Below, piece by piece: positions 15,603 through 24,216 of a stretch of DNA of 48,899 bases. The notes under the pieces are model-generated. The model did no database searches and was not told the origin of the DNA. It was given only the letters and a program-made list of their open reading frames with translations. This DNA comes from Flavobacteriales bacterium. Lineage in GTDB: Bacteria > Bacteroidota > Bacteroidia > Flavobacteriales_D > Crocinitomicaceae. How positions within the stretch are numbered: the first letter of the stretch is position 1; the number at the start of each line of letters is the position of its first letter. The translations under genes were made by a program, and so were the position numbers. The DNA lies in assembly GCA_947470515.1 (NCBI GenBank), contig CANITF010000024.1:1-48899 (forward strand), written 5' to 3'.

Positions 15603-17843
15603 TTAAAACCCTTCACCATTAATCATCACACTAATTGCTTGGCGATATCCTCTGAAATAAATAGAAACTGGAAAAGAAAATAATCCTTTAGGTAATGTTT
15701 TGTTTGATTCAAAAATAAATGGTACCGTTGAATTTCCATTTATAACATTCGGAATTGTAACTTTCACATAGTCATTTTCGATTTCAATTCGGTCAATTTC
15801 TAAAATTGCATTTCCTTTGTTTTTAAATTGAAGTGTCTTTGAAAATGGTGCGATTTGTGAAATAGCAGCTAAATCAATGAAGTTGGGAGATAATTCAGTT
15901 ATAAATAACAAGCTATCGTCTTGAATGTAATCAACACTTTGGATTTCAATTTTTCGCTCTATGGCTGCTGCTCTTGAATAAACAGAATTCTTTTGATCAT
16001 GGAAATTATCACTCGTTAATTTGTTAGCAGTATATTCTCCAAAAGGAACTTGATTGAAAAGAACTTTGCCTCCATTTGGCGCGTTATTCATCAAATAGGG
16101 ACGAAAGATTCCATTTTCATAGGCTATTAGATAATTCACTAAGGATGAAATCCTTCTTTTTGTTAAACTAACATTGTAATCTGTTTTAGCCAATGGACTA
16201 GCAAATCCTTTAACAGTGATGTTTATTTTCGATCCTTTTTGTAATTCCTCTAACAGCAAATCACGGAATAAATACAAATCTTTTACACCTTGATCTACAT
16301 ATTCGATAAAGAAACTTTCAATATCTTCTTTCGCTTCTTCCGATTTTTCGCCACTCAATCCGTTTGAATATTCCAATTGATATTTATCTAGCATTGCACG
16401 ATATTCGCCATATCCGTTTATGTAATTAACTTTTGTTAATGTATCTCTGGATTTTGGATCAGGGCAATCGTTGTGAAAATACAGTGTTACCGGTAATCGT
16501 TTGTTTAGATCGGCTAATGTTTCTTTAGGCGTTGGGTTCTCAATTTTTAACGGAGGAAAAGTGGTGAAAATGTCACTACAACATGTTGGATTTTTACTAA
16601 ACATCACACCTAATCGATTACTTGAAAAATACGATGTATCACCACTTTTGAAATAGTATAAATCATTTGCTGGCGAATTGTAGGGTAACCCTATGTTTTG
16701 TGGTTCCTCAAATTGTGTTTGATAATGAACTTTGAAAATATCGTAGCCACCAAAACCATCTAACCAAGAAGAGGAAAAGTAAAGCGTATTGCTTGTTTTG
16801 TCCCACCAAGGACTCAAATCATTGTCGCGTGAATTGATGGTTTTGACATTTCTAACTTTAGAAAATTGATTGCCATTTTTAATTGCTGAAAACCAGATAT
16901 CCATTCCTCCTTCTGTACCTTCTCGATCTGATGAAAAGAAAAGAACTTCTTGTCCATCCAATTCTCCAATACATGGCATCGTTGTATTGGCGCCTTCTTC
17001 GTTAATAATTTCTCCTAAAGAATCAATTGATGACCAATTATCATTATCAAAATTGGCAACCATAATTTTACATTTGTAATTATAGCCTTCATCTGCACAT
17101 AAACTGAAATAGAATCGTTTTCCATCAGCTGAAAAAGTTCCATTACCCGTATTCAGCTTTTCTATCATTAAATCTTCAATTCTGCTTGACTTTTCAAAAA
17201 TACCGTCTTTTAATTCAGATTGAAATAAGCGCGTTTTATAGGTTGTGGAATAAACTTCTTCTGCCGTATTGATTGAATCCGCGCGAAGTGATGAAAAAAC
17301 CAAAACCCCATTATGGAGATTGTGACCAAATTCGGAATCAAATGAATTGACAGTTTCTGGTAAACGCAAATAATTTACGTTGGCCGTATCTTTAATTGCT
17401 GATTTCGCCCATAAACACGATTCAAGTTCTCGTTTAGATTTTAAATATTCATAACTTTTTTTGTCTTTGTAGAATTTCTTTTTTGCTTTTTTGAATGTCT
17501 CGAGTGCTTCATCATATTTCCCATTATGCTTTTGCATCAATCCTAAATTGATAAGTGACATTGGATAAATCCCGCCCTGTTCTCTGTCATAAACTTTCGC
17601 GAAATAGTATTCAGCTTTTCGATAATCTTTGTATGATTTTAAAGTTTCAGCATATTTCCATAAAGTAGAAACTGAATTAGAATCAATTTCCATCGCTTTT
17701 TCATACAACTCAACAGCGTAGTAATAATCACCTTTATTGTATTTTTCTTCGGCATATTTCAAATAAGCACCTAATTTGGATTGACCAAAAAGAGGGCTGC
17801 TTGATGCAAGAAAAAGAAATAGTATTAGATGAAATCTGGACAT
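15603..17843 (-). CDS. PorE-like OmpA protein (TPR, PD40 propeller, OmpA)
   Basis: A 746-residue exported protein with a signal peptide (1-20, SSPLFGQ). In order: TPR repeats (about 25-135: YNKGDYYYAVELYEKAMEID, YRKAEYYFAKVY, GKYDEALETFKKAK); a PD40/WD40-like propeller (about 170-430, with repeated YFS/FFSSDREG and YFSSSWLDGFGGYDI); a segment with LPVTLYFHND; an OmpA-like domain (about 520-590: VKGFASPLAKTDYNVSLTKR R); and a C-terminal DUF1573-like Ig fold. This order mirrors PorE of T9SS, which links the ring complex to peptidoglycan, but the GHTD aspartate is replaced (GFAS), as in many Bacteroidota homologues. It overlaps the upstream PorP/SprF-like gene by 19 nt, so the two are probably one unit. 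Confidence 0.82.
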   Translation of the reverse strand: MSRFHLILFLFLASSSPLFGQSKLGAYLKYAEEKYNKGDYYYAVELYEKAMEIDSNSVSTLWKYAETLKSYKDYRKAEYYFAKVYDREQGGIYPMSLINLGLMQKHNGKYDEALETFKKAKKKFYKDKKSYEYLKSKRELESCLWAKSAIKDTANVNYLRLPETVNSFDSEFGHNLHNGVLVFSSLRADSINTAEEVYSTTYKTRLFQSELKDGIFEKSSRIEDLMIEKLNTGNGTFSADGKRFYFSLCADEGYNYKCKIMVANFDNDNWSSIDSLGEIINEEGANTTMPCIGELDGQEVLFFSSDREGTEGGMDIWFSAIKNGNQFSKVRNVKTINSRDNDLSPWWDKTSNTLYFSSSWLDGFGGYDIFKVHYQTQFEEPQNIGLPYNSPANDLYYFKSGDTSYFSSNRLGVMFSKNPTCCSDIFTTFPPLKIENPTPKETLADLNKRLPVTLYFHNDCPDPKSRDTLTKVNYINGYGEYRAMLDKYQLEYSNGLSGEKSEEAKEDIESFFIEYVDQGVKDLYLFRDLLLEELQKGSKINITVKGFASPLAKTDYNVSLTKRRISSLVNYLIAYENGIFRPYLMNNAPNGGKVLFNQVPFGEYTANKLTSDNFHDQKNSVYSRAAAIERKIEIQSVDYIQDDSLLFITELSPNFIDLAAISQIAPFSKTLQFKNKGNAILEIDRIEIENDYVKVTIPNVINGNSTVPFIFESNKTLPKGLFSFPVSIYFRGYRQAISVMINGEGF

Positions 17844-18829
17844 ACGCGATGTGCAATTTTTTTAGGTTTAAAATGATGCAAAATATATCGGGTTGCAATT
17901 TCAATACCACCTCTTAAATTACTTGCTGGAACTAATTTTGAAAAATTGACATCATAACTTAATCCAACAAACCAATCTTGATAATCTAATCCAATACTGA
18001 TGTAAGCAGCATCTCTATTTCTATACCACAATCCGGCGTACAATGCTCGATATGTATCAGCTTTATCAACAAGTGTATATTTTACTGATGAGCCTAGGTT
18101 TATTTCCCTGTATTTTCCTTGAATAGATATATTAATACCAGGAACCAAGTCCCAATCGATATCCAATTTGTACAAGCCTTTCGCAAAAATATTCATGCGG
18201 ATATCTCTTGGAATTGTTTGTGTATAAAAACCTTGATTTGGCCTATTCAAATTATAGAATCCAATGCCAGCAGTTATTTTTTGTCGTTTGTTCTTATAAT
18301 ATTCATATACTGCGCCAACCCCAAAAGACACGTTTGTCTTACGATCTGTTTGATACAATTCATTCGTAGGAAGATTTGGGTCGAAATACGTACCATTGAA
18401 TTGATTATCAAAATACAATTGATCCCAATTTATTTGTCGGTGATTCATCCCAATATTTATTCCTGGACGAATACAATGCATTGAATCTTTCGAGAGTTTA
18501 ATCAAATAAGAGGCATTTCCTTGGATTTCAGTTGTACGAAGTTTACCATCACCAACCGCATCATGAAAAAATAATAAACCGAGTCCAATATTTTTTTTGT
18601 TCGGAAGTGACATGTCTGCTGAAAACGAAATTGTACTAAAAGGAACCGTTACACTTCGCCATTGATCCCTGTAATTCGCCACAAAACGATAATCTCCATT
18701 AAAATGTCCAGCGTTGCCAGGGTTTTGAAAAATTGGAATGTCATTGAATTGCGACCAATGAATATCTTGACCAATGCTTTGGAGCGCAAAGGAAAAAACA
18801 CTAAGTATTACGAGTGTTGTGATTCTCAA
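17825..18829 (-). CDS. PorP/SprF-family type IX secretion outer-membrane protein
   Basis: A beta-barrel of about 334 residues in the PorP/SprF family. DIHWSQFNDIPIFQNPGNAG after the signal peptide is the family signature, followed by FVANYRDQWRSV and repeated barrel strands. The frame stays open upstream to a TTG at 18898, but no ATG is available; TTG at 18829 gives a compact signal peptide (RITTLVILSVFSFALQSIGQ), so I prefer it. PorP/SprF proteins assist secretion and attachment of partner surface proteins, usually type B sorting-domain proteins encoded beside them. Here the partner position is taken by the PorE-like protein, with which it overlaps by 19 nt. The gene downstream on the divergent strand (19120) is a type A substrate. 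Confidence 0.85.
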   Translation of the reverse strand: MRITTLVILSVFSFALQSIGQDIHWSQFNDIPIFQNPGNAGHFNGDYRFVANYRDQWRSVTVPFSTISFSADMSLPNKKNIGLGLLFFHDAVGDGKLRTTEIQGNASYLIKLSKDSMHCIRPGINIGMNHRQINWDQLYFDNQFNGTYFDPNLPTNELYQTDRKTNVSFGVGAVYEYYKNKRQKITAGIGFYNLNRPNQGFYTQTIPRDIRMNIFAKGLYKLDIDWDLVPGINISIQGKYREINLGSSVKYTLVDKADTYRALYAGLWYRNRDAAYISIGLDYQDWFVGLSYDVNFSKLVPASNLRGGIEIATRYILHHFKPKKIAHRVCPDFI

Positions 18830-18973
18830 TTCAATCTTATTTGAAGATGAAATTACAAAAAATAAAAACAGGAAATTATCAATTAATAAACGAGGCAATT
18901 AAATTCAGTCTCAAAGATGATTTTTACGAATCATATCTTGTTTCACTGTTAATTAAGATAAAGTGTTTAGATC

Positions 18974-18997
18974 GAAATACGTAACTATACGTATTTC
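18974..18997. promoter_or_regulatory. Perfect 10-bp inverted repeat in a divergent intergenic region
   Basis: GAAATACGTA and TACGTATTTC flank ACTA. The element lies between the divergent PorP/SprF-like and type A secreted protein genes, about 120-145 nt from each start. No T-run follows on either strand, so an operator or cruciform is more likely than a terminator. Confidence 0.4.
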
Positions 18998-19119
18998 TCT
19001 CAGAAATCTTTAAAAAGTAATGTATCTAGTTGATTTGTTGGTGGATATTTGTCTCTGAATTCGTCGTCTTAAAACCGATGATTTTGAACTAATGCAAATG
19101 AAAACGTTTAATTAGAAAT

Positions 19120-20910
19120 ATGAAAAATTTAAAATTCATAGTTAGTATAATGTTATTTATAAATCATTTTGGTCTGAATGCCCAAACCTATAATGTTGCT
19201 TACAATACCATTAATTTTGGTGGTGTAGGCGTTACAATTACTAACAAAGTTGGAACTGGAGTAGCATTAAACAATATTGTTCTATATCAAAATGTAATAA
19301 CAATTGGAGGTCAACAAATCGATGCAATAGTTCGTACGCAAGAATTGAGCAACGCTACAATTTCTACATACGATTTTACAGGGACATCTTCTTCTGCTTC
19401 TAATAATTTGCCAAGTTTCTTTTCTCCTCAGTTTTCATTTGGAACTGGAGGGGGATATGCTGTTTTCAAAATTCAATTTATTGTAGGTGGGTCATATAAT
19501 AACACTACGAATACAGGTACGTTGATAACACTTCAAAATGTGCTCTTGAACACTTACGACTTGGATGGAAATGGAACCGCTGGAACAAATCAATATGCTG
19601 AATTCGGTGGATTTTCAATGTCAGAATTAGCAAGTCCAACAAATTTATCTACGACTTATAATAGCACATTGGGATTATCGAAATTTAGAACTTCTATTTC
19701 AGCAAATACCATTGATGTAACAGATGTTAAAAACCGAGTCCGCGTAACATATAATTATATCAGTGAATTCATAACCAAGGTTGGAGCTGAAGGTTCTGGG
19801 GCAGCATATTATTTTCTTGATTTTTCAGCAGGTTCAACCTTTACAACGGCAATTTCTTATACAGCTCCGTCACTTGATTTAAATACAACTACATCGGGTT
19901 TAGATAATGTAACGAGTATGATTGCACCTGACGTCAAAAATTTTACAGTAGGATCGAGTAACATTACTTATTCAGGACCAACATTGGATAATTTGAAATT
20001 AAATTTTTCAACTTCTCAAATTTTAGACGGGGCAAATGAAAAATTACTTTTTTATGGTGCGACGAGTGGTGGAAGCGTTTCTTTGAATTTCACGAATGCT
20101 CAGGCTATACCAAATGTTGTGCTAGGAGGAATAACGTATGCCGTTTCAGCAACTGTATTGGGTGGAAAAGGTATTCTGATATTTACAAAAAGTGGGGGAG
20201 GAGCTTTAACACTGGCTCAGGTTGAAAGTTTGTTAGACGCGTTTCAATATCAAAATACAGCTACAAATGCTACAAAAGCATGGCGTTATTTTAATGTTAC
20301 AACCTTAGCAGGAAGTTTTGAAACTCCGGTAGCACAATTCCAAGTAAATATTGATAATGTACTTCCTGTTGAACTAACGTTGTTTTCTGCAAATTGTGAC
20401 AATGACTATTCATTCATTTCCTGGCAAACTGCATCTGAACATAATTCTGCTTCATTCATTTTAGAAAGAAGTGCAGATGGCACACAATGGGATGAAATCA
20501 TAGAAATGGATGCAGCTGGGAATAGCAATTCCAAAATAGATTATCAATACGAAGATTTTGAATCTTACCGCTTTGTCGGTTATTACAGATTAATCCAAAT
20601 AGATATTGATGGAAAAGAATCTATTTATGGACCAATCTCAAGTCTTTGTGCCGTTGATGAAATGAATATTTCACTTTATCCTAATCCAACAGAAAATGAT
20701 TTTGATATAAAAATAGAAGCTGATCAAGAAGGTTCTTATACTGTTAGTTTCGAAATGGAAGATGGAAAAATTCTTGATCAATTTGAAATTAATCTCACGA
20801 AAGGAATGAATTTAATTCCGATGCAGTATGAAGGATTAAATTCTGGGATTTACAGAATTACACTAGCGAACAATGATAAAAAACACTTTAAAAAAGTAAG
20901 TGTAAAATAA
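19120..20910 (+). CDS. T9SS type A sorting-domain secreted protein
   Basis: A 596-residue secreted protein with a signal peptide (1-21, ending FGLNAQ). The first ~410 residues are serine/threonine/glycine-rich beta-sandwich repeats, including a block around 300-405 with LSLNF/ILIFTK and TLAQVESLLDAFQYQN typical of bacterial surface proteins. A linker beginning VLPVELTLFSANCDN (about 415) is the standard prelude to T9SS substrates (WQTASEHNSASFILERS, YYRLIQIDIDG). The type A sorting domain occupies about 515-596 (LYPNPTENDFDIKIE, GIYRITL, KKVSVK). The type IX system would export it and cleave off this domain. No enzyme motif is seen; an adhesin or matrix role is a guess. Confidence 0.88.
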   Translation: MKNLKFIVSIMLFINHFGLNAQTYNVAYNTINFGGVGVTITNKVGTGVALNNIVLYQNVITIGGQQIDAIVRTQELSNATISTYDFTGTSSSASNNLPSFFSPQFSFGTGGGYAVFKIQFIVGGSYNNTTNTGTLITLQNVLLNTYDLDGNGTAGTNQYAEFGGFSMSELASPTNLSTTYNSTLGLSKFRTSISANTIDVTDVKNRVRVTYNYISEFITKVGAEGSGAAYYFLDFSAGSTFTTAISYTAPSLDLNTTTSGLDNVTSMIAPDVKNFTVGSSNITYSGPTLDNLKLNFSTSQILDGANEKLLFYGATSGGSVSLNFTNAQAIPNVVLGGITYAVSATVLGGKGILIFTKSGGGALTLAQVESLLDAFQYQNTATNATKAWRYFNVTTLAGSFETPVAQFQVNIDNVLPVELTLFSANCDNDYSFISWQTASEHNSASFILERSADGTQWDEIIEMDAAGNSNSKIDYQYEDFESYRFVGYYRLIQIDIDGKESIYGPISSLCAVDEMNISLYPNPTENDFDIKIEADQEGSYTVSFEMEDGKILDQFEINLTKGMNLIPMQYEGLNSGIYRITLANNDKKHFKKVSVK

Positions 20911-21063
20911 AATTTAAGTTTAAAAAATCACCCTTTAGTATTCACCTATAGAAGGGTTTAAGTAGAAATACTTATTTCGAAAAATGGATTTTAAAATGTG
21001 ATTAAGATTCAAAAAGTTCAAACAATCTTTGGTGAAAATTATAAACATATAAAAACGAATATC

Positions 21064-21573
21064 ATGAATTATAACTTCAAAATAATAAACAACTTTCTAT
21101 GTATTAATCATAAAAGTGTGATTTTTACTTTCCTAAGTCTTCTGTTTTTGCATTTCGATATGAATGCTCAAAATAATTTATCCAAAAATGATCTTGCAAG
21201 TAACTCTTCAATAAAGGTTTTGGAAAAAAATCTCAAATCGTATGTTGACCCTTCCATCGTTGTAACAGGAAATGGCCCTATTTCTGGATTTGTTGTGACG
21301 ATTACCGGGAATTATTTTTCTGGAGATATTTTATCTTATACAGGCGCACTTCCTCCGGGTATTTCTTTAACTCCTTTTAATGCATCAACAAAAAGTTTGG
21401 TTTTTAATGGCTCAACATCTGTTGCAAATTGGCAAAATATCATGCGAAGTGTTGCGCTAGAAAAAGCTTCAGCAACAAGTTTATCAGAAAATAGAGACGT
21501 GACTTTTTCTGGAGGAAAAGTTTATTTCAAATCTATTAAACGCAACGTCGTATCTATTTCATTCAATAAATAG
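21064..21573 (+). CDS. Secreted single-domain beta protein without sorting domain
   Basis: I start at ATG 21064, giving 169 residues with a signal peptide (to about residue 37, FDMNAQ); a GTG at 20998 would add 22 residues and bury the signal. The mature part has a run (VVTITGNYFSGDILSYTGAL, then SVANWQNIMRSVALE) that I recall as a repeat unit of large Bacteroidota surface proteins, where it occurs many times in tandem. Here there is one copy, and the protein ends without a T9SS domain. It follows the type A protein by about 150 nt on the same strand and may be an eroded relative of such proteins or a small secreted subunit. Confidence 0.6.
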   Translation: MNYNFKIINNFLCINHKSVIFTFLSLLFLHFDMNAQNNLSKNDLASNSSIKVLEKNLKSYVDPSIVVTGNGPISGFVVTITGNYFSGDILSYTGALPPGISLTPFNASTKSLVFNGSTSVANWQNIMRSVALEKASATSLSENRDVTFSGGKVYFKSIKRNVVSISFNK

Positions 21574-21616
21574 AAGTTTATGTTGAAATTTATGAATGTA
21601 GAGTAGTAGTGAACTT

Positions 21617-21826
21617 TTATTTGTTTTCTAGAAAAACGAGTAACATCACGATTCCAAGTAAGACAAGTAATAAGTATAATTTAGGATCTTTGAATAATGG
21701 ACGCTTCCCTCGTTTTGTGAGGCGTTCATAATCATGGTGAATGCGTGAGAAATCCTTGTGACGTTTGATTTGCTCATCACTTGGCTCAAGATTCTTTTTT
21801 TCTCTATTTATCGAAAACTTTCTCAT
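21617..21826 (-). CDS. Small tail-anchored protein coupled to an ECF sigma factor
   Basis: A 69-residue protein: the first ~48 residues are strongly charged (RKFSINREKKNLEPSDEQIK), with a basic RGKR stretch, and then a single C-terminal helix (LYLLLVLLGIVMLLVFLENK). The ATG (21824-21826) overlaps the TGA of the sigma gene (21823-21825) as ATGA, so it is translated right after the sigma factor. This is where an anti-sigma factor would normally be encoded, but the protein lacks the zinc-finger (HxxxCxxC) motif of classical ones. Role unknown. Confidence 0.7.
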   Translation of the reverse strand: MRKFSINREKKNLEPSDEQIKRHKDFSRIHHDYERLTKRGKRPLFKDPKLYLLLVLLGIVMLLVFLENK

Positions 21827-22392
21827 GATCGTTCAGTCCACTTTTTATTCAATTTTTCAAGAATACGATATACACGCATCTTCGCATTCGGTTCGCTGAT
21901 TTTATAAATGTCAGCAATTTCTTTGAAACTCAACTCTTGGAAAAATCGTAATTCAATTAAATCCAAATATTCTTGTTCCATTTCGTTCAATAATCCTACC
22001 AATTGTTCTTGGTCTTCCTCGGACATGTAACGATTAAGGTTCGCTTCATCACAAAGATCTTTAAATTTACTTTCATCAATATCAACTGTTTTAGTTGTCT
22101 TGGCTGCTCTAAAAAACATTGACACTTCATTTTGTGCAATTCGATAGAGCCAACTACAAAAAGGCAAACCACGGTCTTCGTACTTTTTGATATTAGCCAT
22201 TGCTTTTAAAAACGTTTGCTGTGCAAGATCTCCAGCAATCTCCTCATTTCCCCCAAGACGTTTAAAGGTAAACCGATAAATGCGTTCGAAGTAAATAGTA
22301 TACAATTCGCCGAAATAATAAGTATCTGTTTTTGCTAGCTCGATTAACTCGGGCTCACTAAGATTTTTTTTATGCTTGCGGTGAGAAAACAA
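21823..22392 (-). CDS. ECF-type RNA polymerase sigma factor
   Basis: A 189-residue sigma-70 family protein of extracytoplasmic-function size. Region 2 spans about residues 24-93 (YFGELYTIYFERIYRFTFKR, DLAQQTFLKAM, FCSWLYRIAQNE), and region 4 about 128-185 (YLDLIELRFFQELSFKEIAD, ISEPNAKMRVYRI), which reads the -35 element. The start is TTG at 22392 because no earlier ATG exists and the next methionine would remove half of region 2. The following small membrane protein overlaps by 4 nt. A sigma factor gene in this neighbourhood may govern surface or stress genes; no target promoter can be identified. Confidence 0.93.
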   Translation of the reverse strand: MFSHRKHKKNLSEPELIELAKTDTYYFGELYTIYFERIYRFTFKRLGGNEEIAGDLAQQTFLKAMANIKKYEDRGLPFCSWLYRIAQNEVSMFFRAAKTTKTVDIDESKFKDLCDEANLNRYMSEEDQEQLVGLLNEMEQEYLDLIELRFFQELSFKEIADIYKISEPNAKMRVYRILEKLNKKWTERS

Positions 22393-22448
22393 ATTGCTTT
22401 TTTTAAAGGAAATGACAGATTTTAAAAAAGTAACAGATTGAATTTAAT

Positions 22449-23141
22449 TTATGGGGTAGAAAGTGAAACAGGAATTATTTTTCCATTCATCCATTTATTA
22501 CCCGTTAGAGCAAAATGAGTTATAAAATCAGCCATTTTTGCGGCTGAAACAGGTGCTTCATATCCTGGAAATGCTTCTTCCAACATTTCTGTTTGAACGG
22601 CTCCAAGACAAAGGCAATTCATTTTTATTTTAGAATCTTTGAATTCTTCAGCAAACAATTCTGTAAAGCTGCAAAGAGCAGCCTTTGACGTCGAATATGC
22701 GCTTAGCCCAGCAAATTTAACACTTCCTTGGAATCCACCTATCGAACTAATGTTTACAATATGCCCTCCATTTCCAATCATTTTTGGAACAGCGGCTTGT
22801 GTCGTTTCAATTACTCCAATCACATTGACTTGATAGCAAATTGAAAGATCGTCATGCGTTAATTCAGTAAATGGCTTATTCACTAATTTACCCGCATTGT
22901 TGATGAGAATGTCAATCTGATTGATGTTCTCAAAAATTGCTTTTCCCTGTTCTTCGACGTTCATTGCCAAATCAAATTCAACTGTTTGAACATTCGGAAA
23001 GTTTCCGAATAATTCTTTCATTTTTTGAAGGTTTCTGGACAGTGCAAAAACGGTATTGGAAGAGTCATTTGCAAATTTCTCAACAAGTTCTTTTCCTATT
23101 CCGCGGCTTGCTCCGACAATAACAATTGTTTGATTAGGCAT
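22449..23141 (-). CDS. Short-chain dehydrogenase/reductase
   Basis: A 230-residue classical SDR with an N-terminal NAD(P) fold: VIVGASRGIGKELV (residues 7-20, GxxxGIG), INNAG around 80, catalytic serine in NISSIGG and the YxxxK pair in YSTSKAAL. Substrate unknown. The ATG lies inside the end of the paaE-like gene upstream (8-nt overlap), so it belongs to the paaE2-paaE1-SDR unit. A role in handling aromatic ring-oxidation intermediates is suggested by position only. Confidence 0.9.
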   Translation of the reverse strand: MPNQTIVIVGASRGIGKELVEKFANDSSNTVFALSRNLQKMKELFGNFPNVQTVEFDLAMNVEEQGKAIFENINQIDILINNAGKLVNKPFTELTHDDLSICYQVNVIGVIETTQAAVPKMIGNGGHIVNISSIGGFQGSVKFAGLSAYSTSKAALCSFTELFAEEFKDSKIKMNCLCLGAVQTEMLEEAFPGYEAPVSAAKMADFITHFALTGNKWMNGKIIPVSLSTP

Positions 23142-24213
23142 CGTACGAAAAGGTTAATTCTTCACTCGTTGGGTGAGCCTGACACGTTAAAATATAACCA
23201 TCTTGAATTTCTTTGTCCGTTAAAGACATATTCACTGTCATCATAGCTGTTCCTTTGATTATTTTGGCTTTGCATGAACAACAAACTCCACCTTTGCAAG
23301 AATAAGGTGCGTCTAAACCTGCTGTTTCAGAAGCTTCCAACAAACTTTTCCCTTTTGTTTTGAGTGAAAATTCAACAACTTCACCATCTAAAATTGCTTT
23401 GACTTTACTTTCTCCATCAAAAGAAGATGTAACAACAGTTTCTTTTTGAGCCATTAAAACTGGTGTTGTGAACAATTCGAAATGAATTTTAGATTTGGCA
23501 ACCCCGAAAAACTCGAGTGTACTTGAAATGTCTAAAATCATTTGTTCAGGTCCGCAAATAAAGAAAGCATCTGCTTTTAATAAATCAAGATTTGCTTTAA
23601 TTCGAGTAGAAAAAGAATCTTTGTCTATTCTTCCAAATTCATATCCTTCAACTTCTTCATTCGTCAAAAAATAAGTTGCTGAAGTATGTGTTAAGTTATT
23701 AATTTCTTGATGAAAAATAGTTGACTCTTTGGTTCTATTCCCAAAAAACAAGTTCATTTTTCCTCCACGTGTTTCTATTGCTTTTGCAATCGACATCATT
23801 GGCGTAATACCACTTCCAGCAGCGATAGCCACAACTGTTTTATCGGAATCCTTTAAGATAAAATTTCCAACTGGTTTAGAAATGGCAAGTATACTTCCTG
23901 GCAAAACATTTTCATTAAGCCATATAGAAATATTCCCTCCTTTAACTGCTTTTGCAGCAAATGAAATAGGTTCGCTCGGCCCACTGCAAATTGAATAAGA
24001 TCGATGCTCATCCTTACCATCTTTCTCAATAGAAACAGTAATGTATTGACCCGGAATAAACTGAAACTCAGCTTTTAATTCAGCTGGTACATCCAAAGTT
24101 ATTTTTACAGTGTCTGCAGTTAATTTTTCAACTGCTGCAACAGGTATTTCGTAAAAACCTTTCGGTAGTTTTTTTGATTCCTTGTCTTTTTTAAACATTC
24201 CAAATAATGCCAT
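23134..24213 (-). CDS. paaE: Phenylacetyl-CoA epoxidase reductase subunit PaaE, paralogue 1
   Basis: A 359-residue flavin/iron-sulfur reductase that passes electrons from NAD(P)H to the PaaA di-iron centre. Domains: FAD-binding barrel (about 15-115, RSYSICS motif), NAD(P)-binding domain (about 120-245, AAGSGITPMMSI, FICGPEQMI), and a C-terminal plant-type [2Fe-2S] ferredoxin with all four cysteines (CKGGVCCSC and, downstream, LTCQAHP). It has a short lysine-rich N-terminal extension (MFKKDKESKKLPKGF) not seen in the second copy. It is 3 nt after that paralogue and overlaps the SDR gene by 8 nt. Which copy serves PaaABCD cannot be told. Confidence 0.88.
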   Translation of the reverse strand: MALFGMFKKDKESKKLPKGFYEIPVAAVEKLTADTVKITLDVPAELKAEFQFIPGQYITVSIEKDGKDEHRSYSICSGPSEPISFAAKAVKGGNISIWLNENVLPGSILAISKPVGNFILKDSDKTVVAIAAGSGITPMMSIAKAIETRGGKMNLFFGNRTKESTIFHQEINNLTHTSATYFLTNEEVEGYEFGRIDKDSFSTRIKANLDLLKADAFFICGPEQMILDISSTLEFFGVAKSKIHFELFTTPVLMAQKETVVTSSFDGESKVKAILDGEVVEFSLKTKGKSLLEASETAGLDAPYSCKGGVCCSCKAKIIKGTAMMTVNMSLTDKEIQDGYILTCQAHPTSEELTFSYDA

Positions 24214-24216
24214 AAT

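Noticed and set aside
18119-18484. Plus-strand 121-codon open frame
   Set aside because: Antisense to the well-supported PorP/SprF-like gene.
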